A DNA stretch of 64,000 bases from positions 248,001 to 312,000 of the forward strand of contig OY752146.1 in assembly GCA_963573315.1 (NCBI GenBank). Direction: 5' to 3'. Each line of letters starts with the position of its first letter. Positions within the stretch are counted from its first letter, which is position 1. This DNA is from Entomortierella parvispora (taxonomy: Eukaryota > Mortierellomycota > Mortierellomycetes > Mortierellales > Mortierellaceae). A program made the translations under genes and the position numbers. Positions 52,312-63,514 of this stretch are shown here, piece after piece. The notes under the pieces were generated by a model. It was not told the DNA's origin. It did not search any database and saw only the letters and a list, made by a program, of their open reading frames with translations.

Positions 52312-54741
52312 ATGGACACAGCGTCCCCTGTAGTCAACGACGTCAGTTCTCTGGATGCCGATCCTGCCTTTGTCTCCAAACTCCAACCCCTCGTCAATAC
52401 ACCCACCACCCCATCCGATCTCAACAGCGCGATCGAGGGCCAGCCCACCTACCAAACCAACGCTGCAAAACCAAACGCGACTTCTCCTATCCTCCGTACC
52501 AGAACACTGGCCCCCAATGACAATTACAATCTTCCGGACGACGACGGTCCTATCTCCACTAGCACAACAAAGTCAACTCGCGCCAGAAAGCCATCCGTAA
52601 CCGACGCTCTCCTCGGAGGCGCCGCCTCTGTTGTCGCTGCTGCACGTCGACTGGTCCTACACGATGAGGAAGATGAGCTTGATGGAGGAGAAAACTTGAA
52701 GGCTGGCCATACAGCAACAAATGCCAGCAGTGGCGACGGTATCCTGCCCAGCTTCCTGGTCCCTGATGCTACTGATCACCATGGTCTCGAGTTTTCTCAA
52801 AGGCGTCTGTCCGTTCATCACAAAAAGACTTCTGAGCACGGAAGCAGTTCTAGTCTGTCCTCGGGAGCTCTGAAAGGGTCGGAAACTGGCGTTGCCTCAA
52901 GTAGAGGACCAGTTCCTAAATCGGGATCGGGATCAGGATCAGGCGCGGGGTCGGTATCGGGTGCAGGTTTAGCATCAACTGCAGGCTCTGCATTTGGCGC
53001 AGGATCTGTAGAAGGTATAGGCTCAGCATCGAGTGTAGGTCCAGCATCGGGTGCGTGTTCAGTCCCGGGTACAGGAATGGAATCTGGTGAAGGATTGGCG
53101 TCAGGTGCAGGTCCAGTTTCAGATGCAGGATCTGGATCGGATGAAAGATTAGCATCGAGTAAAGGATTAGCATCGGCTGCAGGGCTAGCAGCAGGTGTGG
53201 TGTTAGGATCTGATATAGGATCTGGTTTAGGACCAGAGCCGGGGTCAGGATCTGTGCCCAAGAGTGACATTGACGATGGCTCAAGGATTGTCGGCGGTCT
53301 TCAAAAGCAATCCTCCCAGTCAGAAATCGCTGCTGGACATATATCCATTTCAGGAGCTGATCGTGTCACCGCAGGGTCTCCAGGAATGGGACAGGTAAAC
53401 CCTCGTCAGATTTTATCCCTTCATTATGAACTATGTGGTTTTTCAACTGCAACTAATGTCATCTATATATATGATGTGGCGCTATCCTTATAGAATCTAA
53501 ACGGTGGACCTCCAGGAGGCGCACCTGCCGGTGCAGGGCCGTTGTCATCAAACTCGTCTTCTAACGCACCAAAAACAATGTATGTGGCGAGTCGAGATCC
53601 CAACAGTGCGCGTCAGCAAGGGATGAATGTCGACCAGCCTGCAGTTTCGCGTACCAACGTTTCTACATCCCGTTCAAGCATGGGAGTGGATGTTCCTAGA
53701 ATGGTTGGAAACACCCAAGATTCTCGTAGTGGACGCCGCGGTAGCCGATCAAGTGGACTCAATGTGGACGGAAAGAGCGCTCTATCCGACCATCCTCCAG
53801 AGGGTGATGAACTCCATATCCAGGACCACAGCGGTATCTTTCAGAACACCGCGACTGGCATTCCCACTGCCACAGGTACTATCACCACAGGCCCTGGTAA
53901 GAATGGGGGAGAGAAAATGAATGGTGGCCACTACCGAAAACCGGCAGCGTCTGGTCTGAATGTAGACTCTCGCAACACAAAATCGTCCGCCGTTGGGCCT
54001 ACTACTCTTGATCATGGCATTGAAGTGACAAAGTCGGCCTACCATGTCGACAAGGCTGGCGCTACTGACCGAACTAGGACAGGCATGAATGTTGACGGTC
54101 TAGCCACCTCGAGTGTCCATCTTGCTGAAGCTGCAGTTCATAATGACAGTGCCCCTGTCCCTGTCCAGGACACTGTCAACGCCAGTGGCGGTCGTAGAGG
54201 TAGTGACCGCTCGAGCATTTATGACAAAGTCAAGAATGCTTTTCGTCGACATGGAGACGATACTGGCGCGATCCACTCGGGAGAGGTTGAGATCGCGTCA
54301 GCAGGAATCGCTGGTGCGTCGAGTGTTCCCGGTGAGGACATGATGATGAATGTCAACTCTATCAAAGGCAAAGAGACCAGCAATGTCAGTCAGACCTCTG
54401 CGATGGAGAATGGTCGACATCTGAACACCAACAGCCAAGCTTATTCAAATGAGGGATCTTCAGACTTTTCTATGCAGGGATCATCTACCAGTTCTTCGCG
54501 GGAGGGTGGGCGAATAGTGTCGGACGTCCCTGCAGGGTACGATGGCCCTCTTCCGCAGGTGGCACCCGGGGAAGATGTCGTGTGGGTGAAGCACATCATT
54601 CAGACAGACTATTACGATGATGCAGTCGAAGATGAACAGCCAGTAGTAAGCGGCCGCCGAGGCAGCCTTGGCTCTTTCTTGGACCGCATCCGGGGTGAGG
54701 CACATCACCAGGATGTTGAAAAGGGCAAGGGACGTGTTTGA
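52312..54741 (+). CDS. Disordered Gly/Ser/Ala-repeat protein with G-x-N-V-D motifs
   Basis: Two exons, 52312-53394 and 53494-54741, giving 776 aa; the intron is gtaaac...ttatag, 99 nt. The start ATG follows an ACA-rich leader. Residues about 200-340 form a (G-S-G/A)-rich hexapeptide-like repeat. The second exon repeats a short motif G-(M/L)-N-V-D at least five times (QGMNVDQP, SGLNVDGK, SGLNVDSR, TGMNVDGL and variants), each followed by a polar spacer. Near the C-terminus SIYDKVKNAFRRHGD and AGYDGPLPQVAPGEDVVWVK precede an RRGSLGSFLDRIRG segment, which looks like the conserved functional end with a possible kinase site (RRGS). No enzymatic domain is recognised. A scaffold or stress-related hydrophilin-like role is speculation. 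Confidence 0.75.
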
Positions 54742-55408
54742 AGCAGCAGCTGGCAATAAACAATCCGTTTTCTGTGTGCTCCTGATATTGACGCCACAAA
54801 CTAGACGCATAAATTCGCAGCACGGGCTGTCTCAGTTGCACTCCATGTATGCATGCACGCATTCATTCATTCCATTCCATTTTGCATGCTTCTCTCATGA
54901 CATCCCATCTCTACTCACATAAAAGTTCACTCTATCTTCCTCTGTTGCTCCATACCAAACCAGGAGGGCTGTGTCCACATCCAACGAGATGCTAGCCAAC
55001 ATGGTGGGTGAGTCCACAGAAATGACAAAGCAAATTGGTTGTGTAGCACAAGTGGTTTTTTCAATCTCATTTGCATCTTGTGCGCTAAAATTGAGACGCC
55101 CGCAGTCTCGAGCTAGACAACTGGGAGAAGAGGTGGTTTTTATTCACGGCGCCGTCACTGATGTTTGCTTCTTTTCTTTCTGCGTTCTCCACTTCCGCCC
55201 TTTCCCCATCATTCCCTTTGGACTGGCCACTGAATCCCCACCCTCCGTCAGTTCGGCATAGGACGTATCTACTGCCGTGAACTAAACTTACCAACTATTC
55301 TGTGTACTAATCACGGTATCCAGCATCGGCCAAGGTACTGACACTAGGACTATAAGCTGCGAGCACTGACAACGTCTAACCTGTGCATCATGTAGCAATA
55401 GATCCAAC
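54742..55408. other. Intergenic region upstream of the NLR-like gene
   Basis: No gene is seen. The sequence contains a short (attc)n tract near 54861-54880. The last part presumably holds the NLR-like gene promoter, but no clear TATA box is visible. Confidence 0.35.
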
Positions 55409-58400
55409 ATGCCGCCACCTCCTCCGCAAAGTGTTTTAGCAGAGGCGAGAAGCGATATCGAAGCTACCCGAAAGTCCCGTGTCTCCAGATCCACTATCAT
55501 CAAGCATTATCGGAGAGCCAAGAAAGCCCTTGATAAAGTCAGCGATATGGAGGTGGATACTCAAGTTTTGAAGGAGACCATTGCTGCTTTCCAGGACCTC
55601 GCCGTGGTGCTATACCGCCCTGATGCACATCTACATGAAAAGGCTATCAAGTGCAGACAGAGAGCAAACACTCTGAGGTAGGTTGCCTATCTTGCTTTAA
55701 ACCAACAATATGTAGGTGGCACTTAAAAGACTCACAGTACAACTATACCATGCTAGGCAAAAACTTCAAGAACGAATGAAATTCAACGCAGCTTTCATCA
55801 TGCCGTCTTTAGTAGGGCCAGGGTTCACTCAGGCTATGGTACAAACAGGGGTTGCACATTCGAGTTCTTTGGTGTCGATACGCAGCACAGCCGCCAGTGA
55901 AGACACTGATGCCGCGTCCACCGTGACTGACATCTGTAGCTCCGCATCTCGACAACTGCCTTCCTCCTCCACTAAAACAAATGTATCTATCTCAGCTACT
56001 GGTGACATCCCGACCTCACCATTGTTCTGTAACAGGGATGTGCGTCCCACACCTAATACTTACCAGCTGCCCCACTCAGACGATCCACTACAATCGACCT
56101 ACCAACTCGCTTACTGCCTCACGTTGTTGCAGGATTCGGTTCAAGACAATGATCTTTCCCCGGATGCCCTCAAGTGGCGACAGAACACCTTGCATAACAT
56201 GGACGAAAGGAAACGCCTTGAAACCATGCGTGACCAAATTGTAAAGGAGTTCGCCAATGACGTGATGAAGGATGCCGCGTCAGTTGTCGAGGTTGTCCAG
56301 TTGGTCCCTGTACTGAATCAAGAGCATTCTCGACTTCTTCTCAAGATCCTCATCGACACAGTCAACCGGTCAGAAATCCTGGATTTGCATTCACTAGAAG
56401 GACTCACCAAGGTCATTCAAGGATCTGATCCGGGCTTCATTGACGCGGACGACCTAGTCAGGATTCTTCAGTCACTTCACAACAAACTCCGGTCTACCCA
56501 CTCTGAGAGTGATCGAAATCGGTATCGCCTGTTGTTAGCAGTTTCAGGGGTCCTGGATGCGATGGTCGATTCCCATATAGGAGATGTCGACCGTGTCAAC
56601 CTCCACGCACCATTGACAGATCTTCTTCGAGAGTTAGAGTCAAGTAGGGATCCATATTTGACCTTCCAAGCCGAATATGCAACGCAGGCGCTGTTGAACG
56701 TGTCTGACGATGACAACATCTGGGATGCAGGACTCCGACGACTTTGGTTTGTGCTGAAGGGTGGTGCAGGATTCGCCAAAATATCTGATCCGATGGAGAC
56801 AAAAGATGCGCTCGAAGGCCTGGAGATACTCTACGAGGCCAGCAAAGGAGGCGCCAGGTTGCTCAAGGATGTCTTGCGGGCGATTAAGAGCCGTGAAGGT
56901 CCCACATTCACAGTGCGGGAGGGTTTCAAGTTCAAAAGAGTTTGGTACAGCGCCCTTCGCAGGGCAGAATCGTATATTGAGACTGGCAGACTTGTACTGT
57001 TCAGGGATCTAGTCACCACCGCATCGTATCGAAACCAACCAATTTTTCAATGGGGAATATGCCAGCTGCTTGGACGTTTTGCGGCGGAAACCCAATGGTG
57101 TCTGGAGGCACGGCAAGATGCGATTGCTTTCCTTGGAGCACTTTATAGAGACTCTACTCTTTGGATTCGGCAAAAGGGGGTTGATCGAGTCATACATGAC
57201 GCAATTGCCAACGTGGTATCCAACAATGACCAAGGTTTTGAAGGTATCTACATGCGTGGATGTTGACTAGTCAAGGTCAATCAAGTAAACTGGGCAATGA
57301 TACATCTGTTCTTACTCTCGATTCTCTCGTTATAGACGCCAAGTCCCTACAAGAGGAGATGAAGAAACAGAGCACGAAGTTGGCATCAACTTTCAATCTG
57401 CCGTCACAGCCTTGGAACAACTACTGGCCCGCAGATCCGCCTGGGCACACCACCTTAGCTGTAACACTTCTGAAGAATGTTCAAGATCGGCACCGTCGGC
57501 ACTGCCTTCCTCTTCAAACTGGCCTCGATGGGATTTGCTCTGCTCTAGTGGCCTATCATGCCCCAGACCTCACTATTCTAAGAATTTCAGGAGAAGAGCT
57601 TGATCTGGAGACATGTTTTGTCAATCTAGCCATTGTTGAAGCATCAGAAAACCGACAAATGGAGAAACAAAATCTCAACGACCAGGCGACAGGTTTTCAT
57701 CGGATCCCAAGCTTCGAAAGCATCAAGAATACGAATATCCAGTCATTCATCCCGCTGGAACAGCTTTTCAACAAGCGCAAGCGGAGTGATGGAAAAGACG
57801 ACGTTCCCAGACGAATTCTAGTGCAAGGACGAGCAGGCATTGGGAAGACAACACTGTGCAAGAAACTTGTCCATGATCATCAAAATGGACTTTGGAGAGA
57901 TTTGTTCGACGCTGTACTATGGCTCCCATTTCGAAGTCTCAGAGGATGTAATAGCCGCACTCTGGAAGGGCTATTTCGCGAGAAAGTTTTTGTTGGTCAG
58001 CATCGCGTCCAAGAACAGGAGGAGTTGGCACGTGATCTTGTAATTCGCGTCGAGAAGGGCAAGGTCCTATTAATCTTGGATGGTCTAGATGAGATTACGA
58101 CGGATACCGAAGGCGATGAAGGAAAGGCCTTTCGGGTGTTCTTGAAGACCCTGCTTTGGCAACAACATGTCGTCATCACTTCAAGACCGTCGGGACTGGA
58201 CAGCAAGCTGTTACCACCAATCGATCTGGAGCTTGAGACTATTGGGTTTAGTCAACAAAACGTAGAAAACTTTCTGGCCAATGTGCTCGAACTGGAAGCA
58301 GCAAAGACAGTCCAAGAATTTATTCGACAAACACCGTTGATTCAAGGACTCGTCAACATCCCCGTGCAATTGGATGTAATTTGCTTCAGCTGGGATTCAC

Positions 58401-61122
58401 TTCCGAAAGACGGCCAGGCAATTGCCATGACAAGACTTTATCAGCTGATGGTATGAAAACTATGGTGCAAGGATGCATTTCGGCTGAGGAAGACTGCAGG
58501 TGGGTGCATCTTACTGAGCGGCAAATCGACGGATATATAGACGAGGACATTGATGGGCTGATGGCTGTCGAACTGCAACATCTTGGTTACCTCGCTTTCA
58601 AAGGGATGAACAACAATCACCAAATCGAGTTTGAAGAAATAGACTTGCTCTACGCGTTTCGGGATCTCAAAGACCATACAGCAAGCACACAACAGTTCTC
58701 ACCTTCTCAGCTTGTCGATTTCCTGAAACAGACGTCATTTTTGCATTCGGCAGATACGGATCTAAACTCCAAAACCCGCAGTTCTCGACAAGCCTGGCAT
58801 TTTCTGCATCTGACATTTCAGGAGTATTTTGCGGCAACGTGGATAGTACGCCATTTTCAACAAAAGCAACCACACTCCTCGGCCGGAATGATGACCATGG
58901 AGCAAGTGACAGCGTTTGTCTGCCGCCATAAATACACTCCTCAGTACGAGATTGTATGGACAATGGTGGCAGGTCTGCTGGAGGGAGAGCCACTGCGCGA
59001 TTTTTTCAAAATTTTTCAAGGAAGTCCGCGCGATTTGATAGGAGGACGCCACCAACAGATCTTGGCTTCTTGCCTAAACGAGTGTCGAACTCGATTGGAC
59101 TCTGCGATGGTGGCCGATCTAGACTCAGAGCTCCGGAAGTGGCTACATTTTGAGATGAAAACACTTCAACACGACGACTACTATGCTTGTACAAGCATGC
59201 TCGGAAGTCGACTCTCGTTCCCAGAACTATTGCTAATCGAGACATTGTGCTCGGTAACCTCATGGAAACGTTCTCTCGTGAATACTTTGCAATTCCGCTC
59301 TATATTATCAGATTCAGCCCATCAGTTTCTCATTTCTGCACTCCGACATGACGATATGACGACCAGGGAGACGGCAGCATCGATATTAGGCCGGCAGTCC
59401 CCGTTGTCGGATTCGGTCCTCCAGTCTCTCATTGCTGCACTTGAGGATGATGCTCAGCCTGTCAGGAGTTCAGCAGCCTATGCATTAGAGAATCTGCCTA
59501 TATTACCGGAAATGGCCTTCAAACCACTGATTATTTCACTCAAGAAGGATGACACTTTGCTGTGTACAGGTGCAACATCGGTACTGAGTAAGCAGTCTGT
59601 GTTTCCGGGATCAGCTTTCCAGTCCCTAATCGAGGCTCTCAAGGACGAGAAGAAAACTGTCAGATCCTCAGCAGCCTCAGTATTGGGTAATCGGTCTACC
59701 TTACCAGAATTAGTCATGCAGTACGTTACTGTTGGGCTCCAGGAAAACAATGTAGAGGCCAAGGTTTCGGCTCTTTCAATATTACACTATTCACCTTTGC
59801 TGCCTGAAGCATTGATTTCGCCCATCATTGCTGCACTCAAGAGCGACAATCTGGTGGTTAGATTTTCGGCGGTATTGGCATTGAGTAACAAGTTCAAGCT
59901 GCCTGAGTCGGCCCTCCAGTCACTAATTGCTGTGCTCAAAGACGACTATTATAAAGTCAGAGTTTGGGCTGTAGCGGTATTAGGCGAGCAGTCTCCATTG
60001 CCAGAACTAGCAGTTCAGTGTCTCAACGCTACACTCAGGGACAAACACGAAGAGGTCAGGAATGCATCGGCATATGCATTAAGCAGACACCTTACGCTGC
60101 CAGAGTCATCTATGCAACCTCTCTTCGATACACTCAAAGATGATGATAAGAATGTGAGATATTCAGCTGCGAATACTCTAGGAAAACATGCCGGAATATC
60201 AGCGCCAATCTTCCAGTACCTCGTTTCCGCACTCAAGAGCGACGATAGGAATATCAAGTATTCAGCGGCCACAGCGCTCGTCGAGCAATCCACATTACCG
60301 GAATCAGCCATTCAGTCTCTCATTGCTTCACTTGAAGACGAGGATACAGATGTTAGGTGTTCGGCAGCCGAGGTATTATCCCGCCAGCTCGCATTGCCGG
60401 AGTCAACCATTCCGCCTCTCATCATGGCACTGAAAGATAAGCATGAGTATGTACAGGTTTACGCCGCCTCAGCATTAGGAAGGCAATCCTCGTTGCCGGA
60501 ATCAGCCATATGGGCCCTCTTTGCGACAGTCAGAGATGGATATGGAGATGCCACAGATGCAGCATTAGGGGCGTTGAAAGATCAGTCCATGTTCCCAGAA
60601 TCATTCGCCCAGGGTCTGGTTGGTGCATTCAAGGATCACCATCCGAGTATCAGATATTTAGCCGCTCATATATTGGGCAGGCAGAGTCTGTTACCGTTAT
60701 CGACCATCCAGGCGCTCGCTACTGCGCTCAGGGACAGAGACGAATGGGTTAGGTGTGCCGCTGCATCGGCATTAGAAAATCAGTCCAAGCTACCAACATC
60801 GGGCATCCAGTCTCTCATTGCTGCACTCAACGACGGAGCTGATAATGTCAGACAATGTGTTTCACGGGCGCTTCGTCATCAATACCATTCACTGTGCACT
60901 TCACTCCCACATCTCACGCAAGAAGATATAGCGTGTGTTTATGAGAACCATCTATTTCACTCTAGTTGCAGCCATGTTTTGTATCTACAAGTGCAGGAGG
61001 AAAAATTGTGTTTCTACACAGAAAAAGACGTATTGTACCTGGAGAACGATGGTGGCCTCCTCGAGGAGAAAATTGTATCGGCTTTCAGGTCTGTCCAGCA
61101 GAAAGCAGGGATGAGAACATAG
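55409..61122 (+). CDS. NLR-like protein: helical N-domain, NACHT NTPase, 16 HEAT repeats
   Basis: Exons by phase: 55409-55677, 55757-57243, 57336-58450 and 58489-61122, giving about 1834 aa. The N-terminal 720 residues are helical and of unknown family. The NACHT domain has Walker A GRAGIGKTT (about residue 750) and Walker B LLILDGLDE (about 830), followed by a helical part and HLTFQEYFAATW, a typical post-NACHT segment. From about residue 1230 come 16 repeats of 33 aa (consensus LPESALQSLIAALKDDdkxVRxSAAxALgxQS), HEAT-like. Such STAND proteins act as ligand-triggered oligomerising switches in fungal non-self recognition and cell death; that role is inferred. The third intron would be only 38 nt and its sequence is coding-like, so the gene could be broken at 58454. 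The stop is followed by aataaa at 61141. Confidence 0.8.
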
Positions 61123-61620
61123 TTTTTTGATTACAGACTCAATAAAGACGTATCAAGTAGTTTCGTAAAGCATTCGGTTGATTTTCCTTGATGGGCCCAT
61201 GTCACGATCAGACAAAGCAGGAAAAGGAAGAGAAAGAAAGGTGAGGTTTATTGTGAATTGCAGACTGAGGAACAAAGCGAGAGAGCAGGGGGGCGTATAT
61301 ACTAGAGAGTGATGAAGACCTGGACCAGGCCTGCGTTGAGTCAGAGAGAACGCGGAAGAACAGAATACAAGTGGTTTGTGATCCGGGCAGGTACAATTAG
61401 AATCCGAACCTATGAGTGGGATCCGGGATTGCAACATTGCTGAAAAAGGAGATGGAGGTCCTGATAGGTGCAGCTGAGAGTTACATACCAAGGGTAGCTA
61501 CAAACCGAGGTCCAAACCCTGGACTCCAGGGATACTTGTCGGAGAGGACAAGCCAATGAGTGCGGACGCAGATGCTAGGTTCGCGATCCTAGACCAGAGG
61601 TACCAGAGACGCGTACTTCG
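61123..61620. other. 3' region of the NLR-like gene; no further gene
   Basis: It contains the polyadenylation-like caataaag at 61140-61147. No coding region is supported before the transposase remnant. Confidence 0.4.
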
Positions 61621-62860
61621 TACGATCTGAGTCTGCGACGTTTGTGACACTCCTGGTACGCGACGACGTCTTCTTGCTCGCGCCCATCCATGTTAGCATC
61701 CCTTTCGTACAGTCCAGTGCTCCCATCCCATCGTCCTCAGCCATCTCTCTGCGGTTCTAAGAGATATTCTCGCCCTTCTGTCGATGAATCCAAGTTCGGG
61801 AAGCAGATCGTCGTTAACATGTTTCATGAGGAGCGTCGGTGTTACTTTAAACTTGTGTTCCCGGAACCATAAGGAAAGTCGAGCGTAAACGTCATTTTCC
61901 GTAAGCAAACTCCTTGTTTTTGTATGCTTCCCACGGCGCGACAACGTTATTTTACCGGTGGCACCCCATTCCTTAGTCCACCCATTCAAGCAGCGACTCC
62001 AATAATGTGATCGCTTGAACATGGTCGCGACAGAGTGAGCAGCCTGAGTCTTGGAGGTTCCGTCCTGAGCAGAGAGTCGAAGATAACAGCAGACCGCACG
62101 AAGTTTGCAACTTCCCTCGTCACCGATACTCTCTTTCTTAGCCGATAGGTAAAATTCGATCGATTCCAGGATTTCTTGATCCGTTTTATACTTCGATGTG
62201 TCCTCGGTTAGGTCCCGGTCATCCTTCTCATCAACCATATGATCTTCAAGGTCTGAGTTAACGCTCCTTTCGGTGTCTCCCTTTTCAAAGTCGTCGGTGA
62301 TCAGGTTCGTATCGTCAATGACACTTTGCAGATTCGACTTCACAGTCTACATTCATATTGATGTCAGTAATGGTTATGTGAATATGATTGGTGCTCTTGT
62401 GAACTTACCGGCTGAAAGAATCCTCGGATATCCGCCTGTCCTTGACTTTCAAGCAAACGTATCTTCGACCTATACCTTGCCACAGTGCTCCTAGACAGCC
62501 CAGCGTATCGTCGCTTGTTCGAAACGGATTCATCCACAGATTTTTGGAGTCCGGTTCTCTCGGCGACATCATTCCATAAGCCTGACAGTCCCTAGCAATC
62601 TCGGCCAAAAACTCCTTGACTCCGTCCTCTTCGCCACTACCACATTCAGGTTCTTCCACTTCTACGTCGCTTGCAATAATCTCTTGCCAGTCCTGAGCAT
62701 GCTCGTTTATCAATGCTTCGTGCTCCTCGTACTGATAGTGTTGTTCCGCAACCTGTTGATCCAACGATAGGTGTATTGCCCTACGTACTTCCGAGCATAT
62801 CTCCGAGTGTGTCTTCCTCGCTTTTCGTAGTTGTTTTCGGCGTTTGCTTATAGGAGGCAT
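61600..62860 (-). mobile_element. Decayed DDE transposase gene (Tc1/mariner-like), N-terminal half
   Basis: The minus-strand start at 62860 reads MPPISKRRKQLRKARKTHSE, a basic N-terminus, then an acidic linker, ending near 62405 at a donor gtaagttc. The second part (62343-61693) holds helix-turn-helix-like sequence: SVATMFKRSHYWSRCLNGW, LLTENDVYARLSLWFREHK and RISLRTAERWLRTMGW. After a frame shift near 61700 the text continues as MDGREQEDVVAYQE, matching the D-G-H-E-R-x-D-V-V-x-Y-R block that precedes the DDE core in one fungal transposase group. The DDE catalytic part is missing and intron phases do not fit, so the copy is dead. Terminal inverted repeats were not found by eye. Confidence 0.65.
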
Positions 62861-63514
62861 CTTGATGCGTGTGATTGATTGATGCGGACCATCGATGCAT
62901 GCGTCGAAGATGCATGATGGCGATTATGTCACGTGATTATTTTTTCTCAAAACTTTTCTTCGAAACGTTGGTGGCGCTCCACGCGTTTGGTGGCACTGTA
63001 TTTGTCGCGATTTACAGCATCTCATCGCGGTAGACGTTGGCAGCAAGTCCCTCACACCTCTACCGCACTAGATTAATACAGGCTCAATTGTCATGCAAAA
63101 GCACTGTTGTAACTGCCACACAGCACATGGCAGGAAGGATGGAGAAAGGTGGCAAAGGAGTCAAGACGCTGGAAGTGACTTAAACATCGCCAGCACAAGG
63201 CCATGCGATTCGAAAAGGTATTATGAATCACCAGACAAGCGGTTGCCCGCGTTGGTTTTTTTATCTAATAAATACATTTCTTCCAGAAGATGAATAAAAT
63301 GGAAGCAGTGAGTGATGGTGATCATGCATGCCCCTCACACGTCATGAAGTGGCGCATTTTTTCTAAGCCACCGTCTGTGCATGCGTGCATGGCGTCCATT
63401 CTTTTGCCACAACACTCCCATGCGAGGAGGCTTCACCTCTCCTCTTCTTTCTTCATCATCACAGTACTGTTCTTTCTCTCTTCTTCCCTCACCCTCTCCA
63501 TTCATTCTTCGCAG
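62861..63514. other. Intergenic region upstream of the Crinkler-like gene
   Basis: No gene is supported. Two gcatg-rich patches (near 63320-63330 and 63378-63390) and a CT-rich leader just before the ATG at 63515 are visible. Confidence 0.35.

Noticed and set aside
52818-53270. Antisense Pro/Asp-rich 150-aa frame
   Set aside because: It is a mirror of the Gly/Ser/Ala repeat in the sense gene.
57244-57335. Separate gene start at 57260
   Set aside because: The Met lies inside a phase-consistent intron; the NACHT segment is better joined to exon 2 ending at 57243.
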